Assembly: GCF_963583255.1 (NCBI RefSeq)
Contig: NC_084816.1
Location: 16,913,100-16,977,099 of the forward strand
DNA: 64,000 nucleotides
Direction: 5' to 3'
Origin: Pyrus communis
Lineage: Eukaryota; Streptophyta; Magnoliopsida; Rosales; Rosaceae
The notes beneath the pieces are model-generated. The model did not search any database. It had not been told where the DNA came from and worked only from the letters and a program-made list of their open reading frames with translations. Positions 54,550 through 64,000 of this stretch are shown here, piece by piece. Every line of letters begins with the position of its first letter. Position 1 is the stretch's first letter. Both the position numbers and the translations under genes were made by a program.

Positions 54550-56893
54550 TGATAGGAGCATATTCATGCGACTTAAATGGCTTGTTCTCGTGCATTTACG
54601 TTATGTTTCTCTCGTTATTTTAGTCCTTTATGCTTCTTTTGTGTGTTTTCAGGTTCTAAGGGCCTAGGGAGCAAGTAAGTGCATTTTGAGGCCATTTGGA
54701 GCATTTTTGGGCATGGATTGGATAGCTTATCCATAGAGCCAAGAGGATGGACGAATTTGAAGGCCTTGTATGCACTTGAAGACACAAAACAATGGCCCTA
54801 ACCCAATCACATAACACATTATGCCATACAAACCAACCTATTTTAGGCCCATTCTATGTACTTAAACCCTAGCCCTTTAAACTAGTTCATTTATCACTTA
54901 TCAAACCATTCACTTATCACTCACCACATATCATTCACTTATCACTTAACATATCATTCATTTATTTCACTTCCATACTCCTCTTAATTCCACATGCATT
55001 CTCACACATGCACATCATTCACTCACATTTCCACCATTCATTCTTTATTCCTTTCCAAACATCTCACATGCATTTCCACCTTCCTACTTCATCATTTCAC
55101 CACATTCTCCCTCTTTAACTCACATGCATTCATCATAATTCACAACACAAAACAACTTCATTGCCGTGGGTTCCCATTTCCTTTCCAAACATCTCACATG
55201 CATTTCTTCATTATTTCCTAACCCTACATGCATTATTTATTGCATCTTCACATGCATTCACACACACTTTACACATTCAAACCGTGAGCTCCCATTCCTA
55301 TATGCCATTTTCAGATTTCCACCCACTAACCTAGTCATCAACACATGCACTTCCACCTTTCATCCACAATGATTCATGATTCATTCACTTTGCATCCTTT
55401 AAATCAATCACATACTTTTCCATCATTAATTAGCCACTTGCATCTTAAACAAACAGCCATATGTTCCCTCCACTACTCCTATAAATACCCTTGCATTCAT
55501 TCATTCAATTCATATCTCATATTTCCATTCACAACACTTCACACAACACAAATACACATCCATTGCCGCAATTCCCCTTCCATTTTCTGTGCAGTTTTTC
55601 TCCTTCATTGCAGCCACTATCCAACCACTTCCCATCCCTCCAAAACACTTCACATAATCCCCAAAGCTCACCTTAGACCTTGTGCTACAACAACGAAGAA
55701 GAGAAGAGTGCCTAAACGTTCATACAATTCAAGTTTGAGTTGTTGGAATGTTTAGGTGTTTCTTTGATTTCAATGTTTAAATTCAATTTTCTTTGTTTTG
55801 TAATGGAAGAGAAGAGTGCCTAAACGTTCATACAATTCAGTTTGAGTTGTTGGAATGTTTAGGTGTTTCTTTGATTTCAAAGTTATGAGGAACTAAACCC
55901 CCTTTAGCTAGGGGGTGATTCGAAACTATGTTTATATTTGCAATTTGAATTGATTACGTTTGGTTGGAATTTCATAAGTTGTGGATTCAATTCGTTTAAC
56001 TGTTTGATTGATAACTTATTTATGTATGTTCATTGAGATTGCAAGCTTAATTTTCATGCATAAATATGACGCTAGAATATAAGTGAATTTCACCTAATCG
56101 CTATGAACTTATATTCACAAGTAGTGGAGGTTGCTTATAATCGCGTTAAACGAATTCTTGGCATAAGTTTCATGCGTATTCCATAGTAACGAATGCCTCA
56201 TCGATGTTTATGATTTCCGTTGAACTTAATGATCTTTGTTGAATGTCTCTATCATGCGTATTCCATAGTTAGGGACTTTGATTAAGAATAATTTGGTTGT
56301 AATGCGTATTCCATTCAATCCAACAAATTTAGGGAAATCTGAAAGTTAATCTAAGCGGATCTAATTAACTTGGAGCATTGAGTTTCACAACTTATCGAAA
56401 GACCAACTGAGAATCAATTTTGTTTGCAAGTGTAACATGTGTGGAGAAGAACCCCTTGGCTATTCCATCATCCATATTTTTTTATCACATTCATATTTAC
56501 ATTTTGCCTTTAATTATATTCTGTCTTTTTAATTTAATATCGTCCAACCACAATTCCCCCCCCTATTTTGTTAAGTCTTAATCATTCGTATTTGTTTTAT
56601 TTTTGTATCTTTAAGCTTGTGGAGTCATAAACAATTGCAAATTCGTCTAAATCAAGTTCTAGCTTCTATTTGAGTCAATTTGATTGTTTTAGACAATTTG
56701 AGTTTTTCAAAGCCTTTCTGAGTCATAGTAGTCTTGTTAAGAGTATTTTAATTTAGTTTTTATGTTTTTAAGTCAATTTAGAAGGTTTTAGCAAGCCCTC
56801 CTAATCCCCGGTCTAGAACGATCCCTCACTTATCCATTCTACTACAATTGTCAAACGAGGGTTTAATTTGAGTGTCAAGTAAATCTCGCATCA
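54550..56893 (+). repeat. Athila element B 5' LTR (2344 bp)
   Basis: It ends aaatctcgcatca at 56893. An unusual 500-base stretch (54870-55400) is built of 'cacatgcattc', 'ttcactcac' and 'catcattcac' phrases, almost free of G. A promoter-like cctataaatacc lies at 55480. The LTR is about 550 bp longer than the solo LTR at 21269, mostly because of this stretch and a 108-bp duplication. Confidence 0.88.
55698..55890. repeat. 108-bp tandem duplication in the Athila LTR
   Basis: gaagagaagagtgcctaaac at 55698 recurs at 55806; about 80 bases (to ctttgatttcaa) are near-identical. Confidence 0.88.
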
Positions 56894-56897
56894 AATT

Positions 56898-56916
56898 TTG
56901 GCGCCGTTGCCGGGGA
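56898..56916 (+). promoter_or_regulatory. Primer-binding site, tRNA-Asp type
   Basis: ttggcgccgttgccgggga, five bases after the LTR end, complementary to the 3' end of plant tRNA-Asp as in Athila elements. Confidence 0.85.
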
Positions 56917-57027
56917 TTAGCAACTTTGCTAATCCTTTGTCTTTGTTTTTATATTTTTTTAGTTTTTCGTGCATTCTTATTTCAGATTCTTAGTTTGTTT
57001 GTTTCCTTGTTTTTTTAGGTACTGTGT

Positions 57028-60000
57028 ATGACTCGTCGCTCTCGGCCTATTATAGAGAACATCTCCGACTTTGACGGTGATTTTGAACGCACTTTGAGGA
57101 GAACGAGGAGTCTACAAGAGCCACCACAACCTCCACCACAACCTGGGCTTGAAGAAGACGAAGTAGGTGTAGAAGAAAAGCCCACGGATCAGATTTTTGA
57201 AGAAGAACAAGCCATGGCAGCAGATAATAGAACCATCAAGGAGCTTTCGGCCTCGGGTTTGGATAATGCATTGCCTCTTTGTATCCAATACCCCACGGCT
57301 GCAGAGGGGAAGACTGAGGAATTTGAACTCAAATCCAGTTTGTTACACCATATTCCGAAGTTCCATGGCTTGTCTATGGAAGACCCCAACAAACACTTGA
57401 AGGAGTTCGAGGTGGTTTGTTCGAGCATGACCCCCGTCAATGTGGATGGGAGTATACTGAAGATGAAGGCCTTTCCATTTTCACTTATGGACAAGGCCAA
57501 AGATTGGCTCTACGAACTAGCCCCGGGAACTGTGACTTCGTGGGAGAGTATGAAGCGTGCTTTCTTGGAGAAATTCTTCCCTACTTCGAGAGTGATTCTC
57601 CTACGGAAGAAAATTAGTGGTATTCAACAAAATCATGGTGAGACATTCCCGGCTTATTATGAGCGCTTCAAGGGCCTTGTAGCTTCATGTCCCCAACATC
57701 AAATGAAGGAGGAACTTCTCCTTCAATATTTCTATGAGGGCCTCCTTCCTATCGAACGTCAAATGGTTGATGCATCAGCGGGAGGAGCATTGGTGGACAA
57801 AACACCAAGGGATGCCAAGATTCTCATAGCCAACCGAGCGCTCAACGCTCAACAATATGAAGGAGTGGGCCAAAGGGAAGCCCCACGGCAACAAAGTGTA
57901 AATGAGGTGAGTGCTATTTCTGAAATTCAATCACAACTTGCTAATCTTACTTCTCTTGTTTCTCAGGTTGTGATTGGTCCAAAAGCACAAGAACACCAAG
58001 TTTGTGGCGTGTGCTCAATTCAAGGGCATCCATCCGACAAGTGCCCTCAACTAATCGAGAATGGTGGGTGGGAATCTGCCAATGCAATTGGTTTCCATGG
58101 ACAAAATCAAAACAACCCATACTCGAACACTTACAATGCCGGATGGAGGGACCATCCAAACTTCAAATGGAGGGAGCCACAACAAGCTGCCCAACAAGGA
58201 GGATTTAGGCCAAACCCCCCTGGTTTTTATTCCAAGCCGTATGCACCCCAACAACCTTCGACATCATCTCATTCAGGTACGTCCTTGGAAAGTGATCAAG
58301 CTATGCAATTACTAACCTCTATTTCGCAGGGGTTGCAAAATCAAAACAACCGAATAGCAAATAACGAGAAGGAGATGACGGATATGAAGAAACAAATAGG
58401 GCAGATTTCTGAGTTCCTTGGACAGATTAGAGAGCAAGGAAAGCTTCCTAGCTCAACCACAGTCAATCCAAAGGGAGGATTCGAATCCGCCAAGGCCATC
58501 ACCCTAAGGGGTGGAAAAGAAGTTGGGACCGAGCCAAACAATCCCAAATCTGCCCAGAAAGTAGATGAAGAGACGACACAACCTGAGGCAGATCACCCTA
58601 ACTCGGCCAAATCAGGTAATTTAAGTTCAAATTCATGTACTTCACGTCCTAATCTGCCCAATGTACCTTTTCCTCGCAGGTTCATGCAAGAAAAAAAGGA
58701 AGAAAGCGAGAAGGACATTCTTGAAACGTTCCGGAAGGTGCAAGTGAACATACCGCTTCTCGATGCAATCAAACAGGTTCCAAAGTATGCTAAATTCCTC
58801 AAGGACCTATGCAATACAAAGAGAAGGAGGACAAACAAAGAGGTAGTGAAGGTAAGTGAGAATGTGTCCGCTGTTTTGCAACGTAAACTGCCTACCAAGT
58901 GCAAAGACCCCGGTAGTTTCACGATTCCTTGTGTGATTGGACATAATCGTTTTGAACATGCCATGCTTGATTTAGGTGCATCCATAAATGTCATGCCTTA
59001 TTCTATTTATGCATCTATGAATTTGGGTGAATTAAAACAAGATGGTGTAATTATACAATTGGCCGATCGTTCTAACGCGTATCCAAAAGGAGTTTTGGAA
59101 GATGTGATTGTGCAGGTGAACCATTTAATTTTTCCAGCTGATTTCTACGTCCTAGACATGGAGGATTCAGCCCATTCTACATCTTTGCCGATTCTCCTTG
59201 GTAGGCCATTCATGAAGACGGCCCGAACAAAGATTGATGTATACAAAGGCACCTTGACAATGGAATTCGATGGGGAAGTGATTGATTTTAATATTTCTGA
59301 AACTATGAGATATCCCGTTGATGACCATTCTTGTTTTTCCATTGATGTTATCGATTCTTTGGCGCAGGTATACCTTGAAGAATTGAACGAGGACGCCCTG
59401 GAAACAACCATCACTAAGGCCATAGAGCGCAAAAATGAAGGATTTGGGCCAATGCAAGGCCACGGCAAGGAGGAGGAATTCTTTGCAATGGGTTCTAGAG
59501 AAGAAATAATTGAGGTTGTGGCAGCCCTTGAGTCATTGCCACAACAATATGGTAAGGTTCCACTCTCACTTTCAAATTCAGTTTCCACTAAGATGCTACC
59601 TTCTGTTGTTCAGGCACCATCGCTTGAACTTAAGCCGTTGCCGGACCATTTGAAGTATGTGTTTTTGGGAAAAGGCGAAACATTGCCCGTCATCATTTCA
59701 TCAAGTCTCACGGCAATGGAGGAGGAGAAGCTTGTGAGGGTGCTGCGAGAGCACAAAACGGCCATAGGGTGGACTTTGGCCGACATTAAAGGAATAAGCC
59801 CTACCACATGCATGCACCGTATACTTCTTGAGGAGGGGGCTAAACCAACTCGAGAGGCTCAACGCCGTCTCAACCCTCCGATGATGGAAGTGGTGAAGAA
59901 AGAAATAATCAAGCTTTTGGATTGCGGAGTGATCTACCCTATCTCCGATAGCCATTGGGTCTCTCCAGTTCAAGTCGTTCCCAAGAAGTCCGGAGTAACT

Positions 60001-60747
60001 GTTATCAAGAATGATGAGAATGAGCTCGTGCCTACACGCATTCAGACTGGATGGCGAGTATGTATCGATTACCGGAAGCTAAATGCCATGACTAGGAAAG
60101 ATCACTTTCCTTTGCCATTCATCGACCAGATGCTCGAAAGGTTAGCCGGTCATGCTTTTTACTGTTTTCTTGATGGATACTCTGGATATAACCAAATTGT
60201 GATAGCCCCGGATGATCAAGAGAAGACCACATTCACATGTCCCTTTGGAACATTTGCTTATCGTCGCATGCCATTTGGCTTATGCAACGCACCGGCCACT
60301 TTCCAAAGGTGTATGGTAAGTATATTTTCCGATTTTGTTGAAAAGATCATTGAGGTTTTCATGGATGATTTCAGTGTATTTGGGAGTTCATTTGATAATT
60401 GCTTGGATAATCTGACCTTAATTTTGAAACGATGTGTTGAAACTAACCTTGTCTTGAATTGGGAGAAATGTCACTTTATGGTGAAACAAGGAATAGTTTT
60501 AGGACATATTGTTTCAGAAAAAGGAATTGCAGTAGATAAATCGAAAATAGACCTTGTACGTCACTTACCCTCTCCTACTTCGGTTAGAGAGGTACGTTCG
60601 TTTCTTGGCCATGCAGGGTTCTATAGGCGTTTTATCAAGGACTTCTCCAAGATGTCCAACCCTCTTTGCCGATTGCTTCAAAAGATGTGCCATTCAAGTT
60701 TGATGAAGAGTGTAATTCGGCATTTAACCAACTCAAGGAGAAGCTAG
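57028..60747 (+). CDS. Athila Gag-protease-reverse transcriptase polyprotein (frame broken at the end)
   Basis: A 1239-residue frame. Residues 1-95 are an acidic, proline-rich leader ([17 protein letters not shown]). The retrotransposon Gag domain is about 100-240 ([37 protein letters not shown]). A CCHC knuckle C-x2-C-x4-H-x4-C lies at 325-338. The protease has DLGAS at about 647 and [12 protein letters not shown]. The RT runs from about 920 with [50 protein letters not shown] and FMDD at 1111-1114. Near 60690, in the connection to RNase H, one base is missing relative to the family frame; the last 20 residues are out-of-frame and the next domains continue in the ORF at 60666. Apart from that one lesion the element looks well preserved. 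Confidence 0.93.
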   Translation: MTRRSRPIIENISDFDGDFERTLRRTRSLQEPPQPPPQPGLEEDEVGVEEKPTDQIFEEEQAMAADNRTIKELSASGLDNALPLCIQYPTAAEGKTEEFELKSSLLHHIPKFHGLSMEDPNKHLKEFEVVCSSMTPVNVDGSILKMKAFPFSLMDKAKDWLYELAPGTVTSWESMKRAFLEKFFPTSRVILLRKKISGIQQNHGETFPAYYERFKGLVASCPQHQMKEELLLQYFYEGLLPIERQMVDASAGGALVDKTPRDAKILIANRALNAQQYEGVGQREAPRQQSVNEVSAISEIQSQLANLTSLVSQVVIGPKAQEHQVCGVCSIQGHPSDKCPQLIENGGWESANAIGFHGQNQNNPYSNTYNAGWRDHPNFKWREPQQAAQQGGFRPNPPGFYSKPYAPQQPSTSSHSGTSLESDQAMQLLTSISQGLQNQNNRIANNEKEMTDMKKQIGQISEFLGQIREQGKLPSSTTVNPKGGFESAKAITLRGGKEVGTEPNNPKSAQKVDEETTQPEADHPNSAKSGNLSSNSCTSRPNLPNVPFPRRFMQEKKEESEKDILETFRKVQVNIPLLDAIKQVPKYAKFLKDLCNTKRRRTNKEVVKVSENVSAVLQRKLPTKCKDPGSFTIPCVIGHNRFEHAMLDLGASINVMPYSIYASMNLGELKQDGVIIQLADRSNAYPKGVLEDVIVQVNHLIFPADFYVLDMEDSAHSTSLPILLGRPFMKTARTKIDVYKGTLTMEFDGEVIDFNISETMRYPVDDHSCFSIDVIDSLAQVYLEELNEDALETTITKAIERKNEGFGPMQGHGKEEEFFAMGSREEIIEVVAALESLPQQYGKVPLSLSNSVSTKMLPSVVQAPSLELKPLPDHLKYVFLGKGETLPVIISSSLTAMEEEKLVRVLREHKTAIGWTLADIKGISPTTCMHRILLEEGAKPTREAQRRLNPPMMEVVKKEIIKLLDCGVIYPISDSHWVSPVQVVPKKSGVTVIKNDENELVPTRIQTGWRVCIDYRKLNAMTRKDHFPLPFIDQMLERLAGHAFYCFLDGYSGYNQIVIAPDDQEKTTFTCPFGTFAYRRMPFGLCNAPATFQRCMVSIFSDFVEKIIEVFMDDFSVFGSSFDNCLDNLTLILKRCVETNLVLNWEKCHFMVKQGIVLGHIVSEKGIAVDKSKIDLVRHLPSPTSVREVRSFLGHAGFYRRFIKDFSKMSNPLCRLLQKMCHSSLMKSVIRHLTNSRRS

Positions 60748-62531
60748 TCTCGGCCCCCATTATTGTACCTCCAGATTGGAGCCTTCCGTTCGAGCTCATG
60801 TGCGATGCATCCGACTATGCATTAGGAGCTGTTCTAGGACAAAGAAGAGACAAGCGGCCGCATGTCATATACTATGCCTCTCGGACTCTCAATGATGCCC
60901 AATTGAACTACTCCACGACGGAAAAAGAACTTCTAGCTGTGGTTTTTGCTTTAGATAAATTCCGTTCATATTTAATTGGTACTAAAGTAATCGTTTATTC
61001 TGATCATGCAGCTTTGAGGTACTTGCTCACGAAAAAGGAAGCAAAGCCGAGGCTTATCCGTTGGATTCTTCTTCTTCAAGAATTTGATATTGAAATCCGG
61101 GATAAGAAAGGAAGCGAGAATGTAGTGGCTGACCATTTAAGCCGAATGATCCACGAGGAGCATGAACATGCCGTACCTATCCCTGAAACTTTTCCCGATG
61201 AGCAGCTGCTATCCATTGAGGTAAGTGAACCATGGTATGCAGATTTAGTGAATTACTTGGTGGCTAAACAAATTCCAAATGAACTAAACAAGCACCAACG
61301 TGATAAGCTTAAAAATGATGCACGTTTCTATGTTTGGGATGACCCTTATTTGTGGAAGTATTGCTCAGATCAAATTGTACGTAGATGTGTGCATGATTCT
61401 GAATTTCACTCAATTCTAAGCTTTTGTCACACATATGCATGTGGTGGTCATTTTGGCACACAACGCACTGCCCTCAAGGTTCTAGAGTGTGGTTTTTATT
61501 GGCCGACTATATTTAGGGATGCTAGAACCTTTTGTATGTCTTGTGATCGTTGCCAACGAATGGGTAACATAGGTACCAAGGACCAAATGCCGCAAACCCC
61601 TGTCTTTAATGTTGAAATTTTTGATGTTTGGGGCATTGATTTCATGGGCCCTTTCCCTCCATCTTATGGTTTCACTTATATCTTGCTAGCCGTTGATTAT
61701 GTTTCTAAATGGGTGGAAGCAAAAGCCACCCGTACTAACGATTCTAAGGTGGTTGCAGATTTCGTGAAAACTAACATTTTTGCTAGGTTTGGAATGCCGA
61801 GAGTAATCATAAGTGATGGAGGGTCTCACTTTTGCAATCGGACCATTGAGGCGTTGCTAAGAAAGTACCATGTCAACCATAAGGTCTCCACACCTTACCA
61901 TCCTCAAACAAATGGCCAAGCCGAGGTGTCTAACCGAGAAATCAAACAAATTTTGGAGAAGACCGTTGGACCAACAAGGAGGGATTGGAGCTTACGTTTA
62001 GATGATGCACTGTGGGCATATCGTACGGCATACAAAACACCCATTGGGATGTCACCTTTTCGGCTCGTCTATGGTAAGCCATGTCATTTGCCCGTAGAGT
62101 TAGAGCACAAGGCACATTGGGCCGTGAAGATTTTCAACATGGACATAGATGCAGCGGGAGTTCATAGGAAGCTCCAATTGAATGAACTTGAGGAGATTCG
62201 GAATGAAGCCTATGAGAATGCCCGGATGTACAAAGCCAAGACCAAAGCATTCCATGATAAAATGATTCGAACCAAGACCTTCACAGTTGGGCAGAAAGTG
62301 TTACTTTTTAACTCTCGCCTACGTTTGTTTCCTGGTAAGTTGCGTTCTAAATGGATTGGCCCGTTTGTTGTTACTAATGTTTTCCCTCATGGTGCAGTGC
62401 AAATCAAAAGTTCAAGGACGCAGCAAGAATTCAAAGTGAATGGGCATCGATTGAAGCCCTATTACGAGATGTTTGAGGAGCATGTCGTGGAGGAGGTACC
62501 CCTCCATGCCGTGGAACCTAGTCAAGCTTAA
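60666..62531 (+). CDS. Athila RNase H - integrase part of Pol
   Basis: A 621-residue frame that overlaps the preceding one by 82 bases; the overlap is created by a one-base lesion, not a programmed site as far as I can tell. RNase [20 protein letters not shown] at about 45-63, [32 protein letters not shown] and VADHLSRM. Integrase: HHCC zinc finger [10 protein letters not shown]...CMSCDRC at about 251-298, catalytic Asp in WGIDFMGPF, Asp in [12 protein letters not shown] and Glu in [35 protein letters not shown] and a C-terminal SH3-like barrel ([20 protein letters not shown]) complete it. No chromodomain, as expected for Athila. Confidence 0.93.
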   Translation: MPIASKDVPFKFDEECNSAFNQLKEKLVSAPIIVPPDWSLPFELMCDASDYALGAVLGQRRDKRPHVIYYASRTLNDAQLNYSTTEKELLAVVFALDKFRSYLIGTKVIVYSDHAALRYLLTKKEAKPRLIRWILLLQEFDIEIRDKKGSENVVADHLSRMIHEEHEHAVPIPETFPDEQLLSIEVSEPWYADLVNYLVAKQIPNELNKHQRDKLKNDARFYVWDDPYLWKYCSDQIVRRCVHDSEFHSILSFCHTYACGGHFGTQRTALKVLECGFYWPTIFRDARTFCMSCDRCQRMGNIGTKDQMPQTPVFNVEIFDVWGIDFMGPFPPSYGFTYILLAVDYVSKWVEAKATRTNDSKVVADFVKTNIFARFGMPRVIISDGGSHFCNRTIEALLRKYHVNHKVSTPYHPQTNGQAEVSNREIKQILEKTVGPTRRDWSLRLDDALWAYRTAYKTPIGMSPFRLVYGKPCHLPVELEHKAHWAVKIFNMDIDAAGVHRKLQLNELEEIRNEAYENARMYKAKTKAFHDKMIRTKTFTVGQKVLLFNSRLRLFPGKLRSKWIGPFVVTNVFPHGAVQIKSSRTQQEFKVNGHRLKPYYEMFEEHVVEEVPLHAVEPSQA

Positions 62532-62739
62532 ACGGAGGTACCGTCCGGCTGCAAGACGTAAAAGAAAGCGCTTCGTGGGAGGCAACCCATGCATCCGAAT
62601 AGAGAAGAACTTGGAAAACCCTTTAAGAGACTTATTTTTATTCCTTTCTTTTTCTTTACTGCCTTTACTTTGCTTTCTTTCTCGTATTTGTTTATTTGCT
62701 TGCTCTGTTGTGACTTTTTTTCGCTTAAAACATTGAGGA

Positions 62740-62768
62740 CAAAGTTTGATTTAAGTGTGGGGGGGTAA
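62740..62768 (+). promoter_or_regulatory. G-rich purine tract after pol
   Basis: gtttgatttaagtgtggggggg, the phrase found downstream of pol in Athila elements and thought to act as an internal polypurine tract. Confidence 0.6.
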
Positions 62769-62903
62769 ACAATTTGTATTTGCATGAATTTCGTGGGATT
62801 TATTCACCTATCACTTAGAATGTTGTTTCTTGCTGTTTTAAGCGTTTTTAGAGTGTTTTAGTGTGTTTTATAGTGTCTTGGTATAAAACTCCGAAAATTT
62901 GAT

Positions 62904-62910
<7 letters not shown>

Positions 62911-62940
<30 letters not shown>
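62911..62940. repeat. Poly-A run
   Basis: About 30 consecutive A in the Athila 3' internal region. The stretch 62532-63092 otherwise holds no gene on either strand. Confidence 0.9.
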
Positions 62941-62943
<3 letters not shown>

Positions 62944-63092
62944 CTTTTCTTTGTTGCTATTTTGTTTCTGCCTTGTTAGGTTGTTTAGTTGTTATTGTTT
63001 GTTTGTTTATTAATTGTGTGAGTCTATGATTGTAACATTGAGAAAATGTTTGATTTATTGATAGGCACTGTTAAACAAAGAAAGATGGTGCT

Positions 63093-63785
63093 TCATAAAG
63101 GTTGTTTGCTTGAGGCCCCACTACGTGGCTTTACTCTTGGAGCGGAAGGCGTAGGAGCGGAAGGCGTAGGAACAGAAGGCATCGGAGCAGAAGGCGTAGG
63201 AACAGAAGGCATCGGAGCGGGAGGCATCGAAGATAGAGCATTCCAGGCCTCAATACTTGGCCAAGCGCTGGATGAGCCAGGAAAAAGGTGCCTCTGGAGG
63301 AAAGACGAAAACCTTTGACGGTCACTGTGAATCCGACCTTCAGACTCTTGCAGCTCATCAAGCTTCCTCTTCATGCCCGTCGAATAGTTGTTTGCAAGCA
63401 CATGCAAACTTCTATTCTCATACTTCAGCTGCTGGATCTCCTGCTTGAGACTTTCCACCTCTGCCATCAATGATTCCACCTGACGGGAGCGGGCAAGCAG
63501 GCGTTGGCCCATGTTGGACACAGAACTCGCACACTGAACACTAAGTGCGAGGGACTCTTGAACGGCCAACTCATCGGACCGTCCTGACAGCAGCCTACTA
63601 TCTTTCGGAGTGAGGAGGTTCCTAGCTACTATTGTAGCTGTTGTGGCGTCCTGCATCACGGAGTCTTCACCTGTGAGAGGACCGTTAGAAGAAAAGAAAG
63701 AAGGGCGCCATACGTTACCTTGACGCGGCGCGGCCGCATCACTGCTAAGGCTCAATTCCAAGCTAAGGTTCGATGAGTTTGCCAT
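63093..63785 (-). CDS. Antisense ORF of the Athila 3' internal region, coiled-coil protein
   Basis: A 230-residue open frame on the strand opposite to pol, starting MANSSNLSLELSLSSDAAAP. Residues about 85-165 look like a coiled coil (SRQVESLMAEVESLKQEIQQ, then LKYENRSLHVLANNYS and KRKLDELQESEGRI). The C-terminal 35 residues are a degenerate Pro/Ser/Ala repeat with units like PMPSVPTPSAP. No membrane segment or env-like feature is seen. Antisense ORFs between pol and the 3' LTR are known in Tat-lineage gypsy elements; this one is in an Athila-type element. The position in the ORF-poor 3' region and the lack of stops over 693 bases argue it is or recently was coding. Function unknown. Confidence 0.6.
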   Translation of the reverse strand: MANSSNLSLELSLSSDAAAPRQGNVWRPSFFSSNGPLTGEDSVMQDATTATIVARNLLTPKDSRLLSGRSDELAVQESLALSVQCASSVSNMGQRLLARSRQVESLMAEVESLKQEIQQLKYENRSLHVLANNYSTGMKRKLDELQESEGRIHSDRQRFSSFLQRHLFPGSSSAWPSIEAWNALSSMPPAPMPSVPTPSAPMPSVPTPSAPTPSAPRVKPRSGASSKQPL

Positions 63786-64000
63786 TTTTCAAAAGTGTTC
63801 AAAGAGAAGGGATGGAGTTAAATTTCAAAGGGCCGGAGTCGATTTTCAAGAATGGGAAATCTTCAGAGTGTGTTTGTTGTGGTGATCGATAGCTCAATAA
63901 AAAAGCCAAGGCGACGCGTCCACCAATTCAAAAAGCCAGATTTTCCGGCGTAATTTAGGCGACGCGTTCTCGGCTTTTCAGAAGACGCGTCAACTTTGTC
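63786..64000. other. Athila 3' internal region, upstream of the antisense ORF
   Basis: It would contain the promoter of the antisense ORF. It has two repeats of an 'aggcgacgcgtc'-like phrase at about 63908 and 63957 and a third variant near 63982; no TATA box is clear on the minus strand. Confidence 0.4.

Larger units (their letters stand above)
54545..64000 (+). mobile_element. Athila (Ty3/gypsy) element B, 5' LTR and internal region, runs off the window
   Basis: The 5' LTR (54550-56893) starts tgataggagcatattc, replacing the reading frame of element A; gggat at 54545-54549 is the candidate target duplication. PBS, gag-pol, a G-rich purine tract and an antisense ORF follow in order. The 3' LTR is not in the window, so age cannot be estimated here. 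Confidence 0.88.

Noticed and set aside
60660..60750. Programmed ribosomal frameshift between the two Athila frames
   Set aside because: The frames meet inside the RT-RNase H connection, not at a gag-pol border, and the overlap fits a single lost base.

Overview
The window is a transposon-dense stretch of a plant nuclear genome. It is certainly a eudicot, and a woody Rosaceae such as apple or pear is my inference from the mix of LTR elements, the SINE and the MITEs; no marker proves the genus. Introns, TATA boxes, Cassandra TRIMs, CACTA, MULE, copia and Athila elements all rule out a prokaryote. Only one clearly intact housekeeping gene is present: a single-exon serine O-acetyltransferase at 11362-12480. 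A CYP71-type cytochrome P450 pseudogene follows at about 13030-13880.

Layout. 1-2794: 3' end of a chromovirus-type Ty3/gypsy element, its LTR, and a Cassandra LTR on the minus strand. 2795-7600: AT-rich, gene-free DNA with a degenerate minisatellite, a MITE candidate and a SINE remnant. 7611-9379: a MULE with a perfect 9-bp target duplication; it carries a fragment of a subtilisin-like protease gene and sequence shared, inverted, with 10239-10952. 11.3-14 kb: the two host genes. 14.3-16.65 kb: MITEs, a CT microsatellite and a solo LTR with 5-bp target duplications. 16903-31300: a 14.4-kb decayed CACTA element with a TNP2-type transposase and a second Transposase_24-type gene, itself hit by an Athila solo LTR and a complete Cassandra TRIM.

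31301-50069 (with a remnant left of the CACTA at 16843-16902) is the most distinctive host-derived part. It is a tandem array of about seven units with a period near 1.83 kb. Each unit carries a gene for a 115-116 residue secreted cysteine protein resembling the prolamin-like/ECA1 reproductive family. Three copies are open (2, 3, 4), two share a frameshift in the same A-tract (1, 5), one is truncated (6), and one is split (7) by a chimeric Cassandra/gypsy insert and then by a complete but dead Ty1/copia element.

50231-64000: a copia LTR remnant, then a truncated Athila element interrupted by a younger Athila element. The younger one has a long 5' LTR, a tRNA-Asp-type primer site, a gag-pol region with a single frameshift, and an antisense coiled-coil ORF. 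Its 3' LTR lies beyond the window.

The insertion order can be read from target duplications: secreted-protein array first, then the CACTA (GAA), Cassandra and copia (GTTTC) insertions, with the Athila solo LTR (CAAGG) inside the CACTA.
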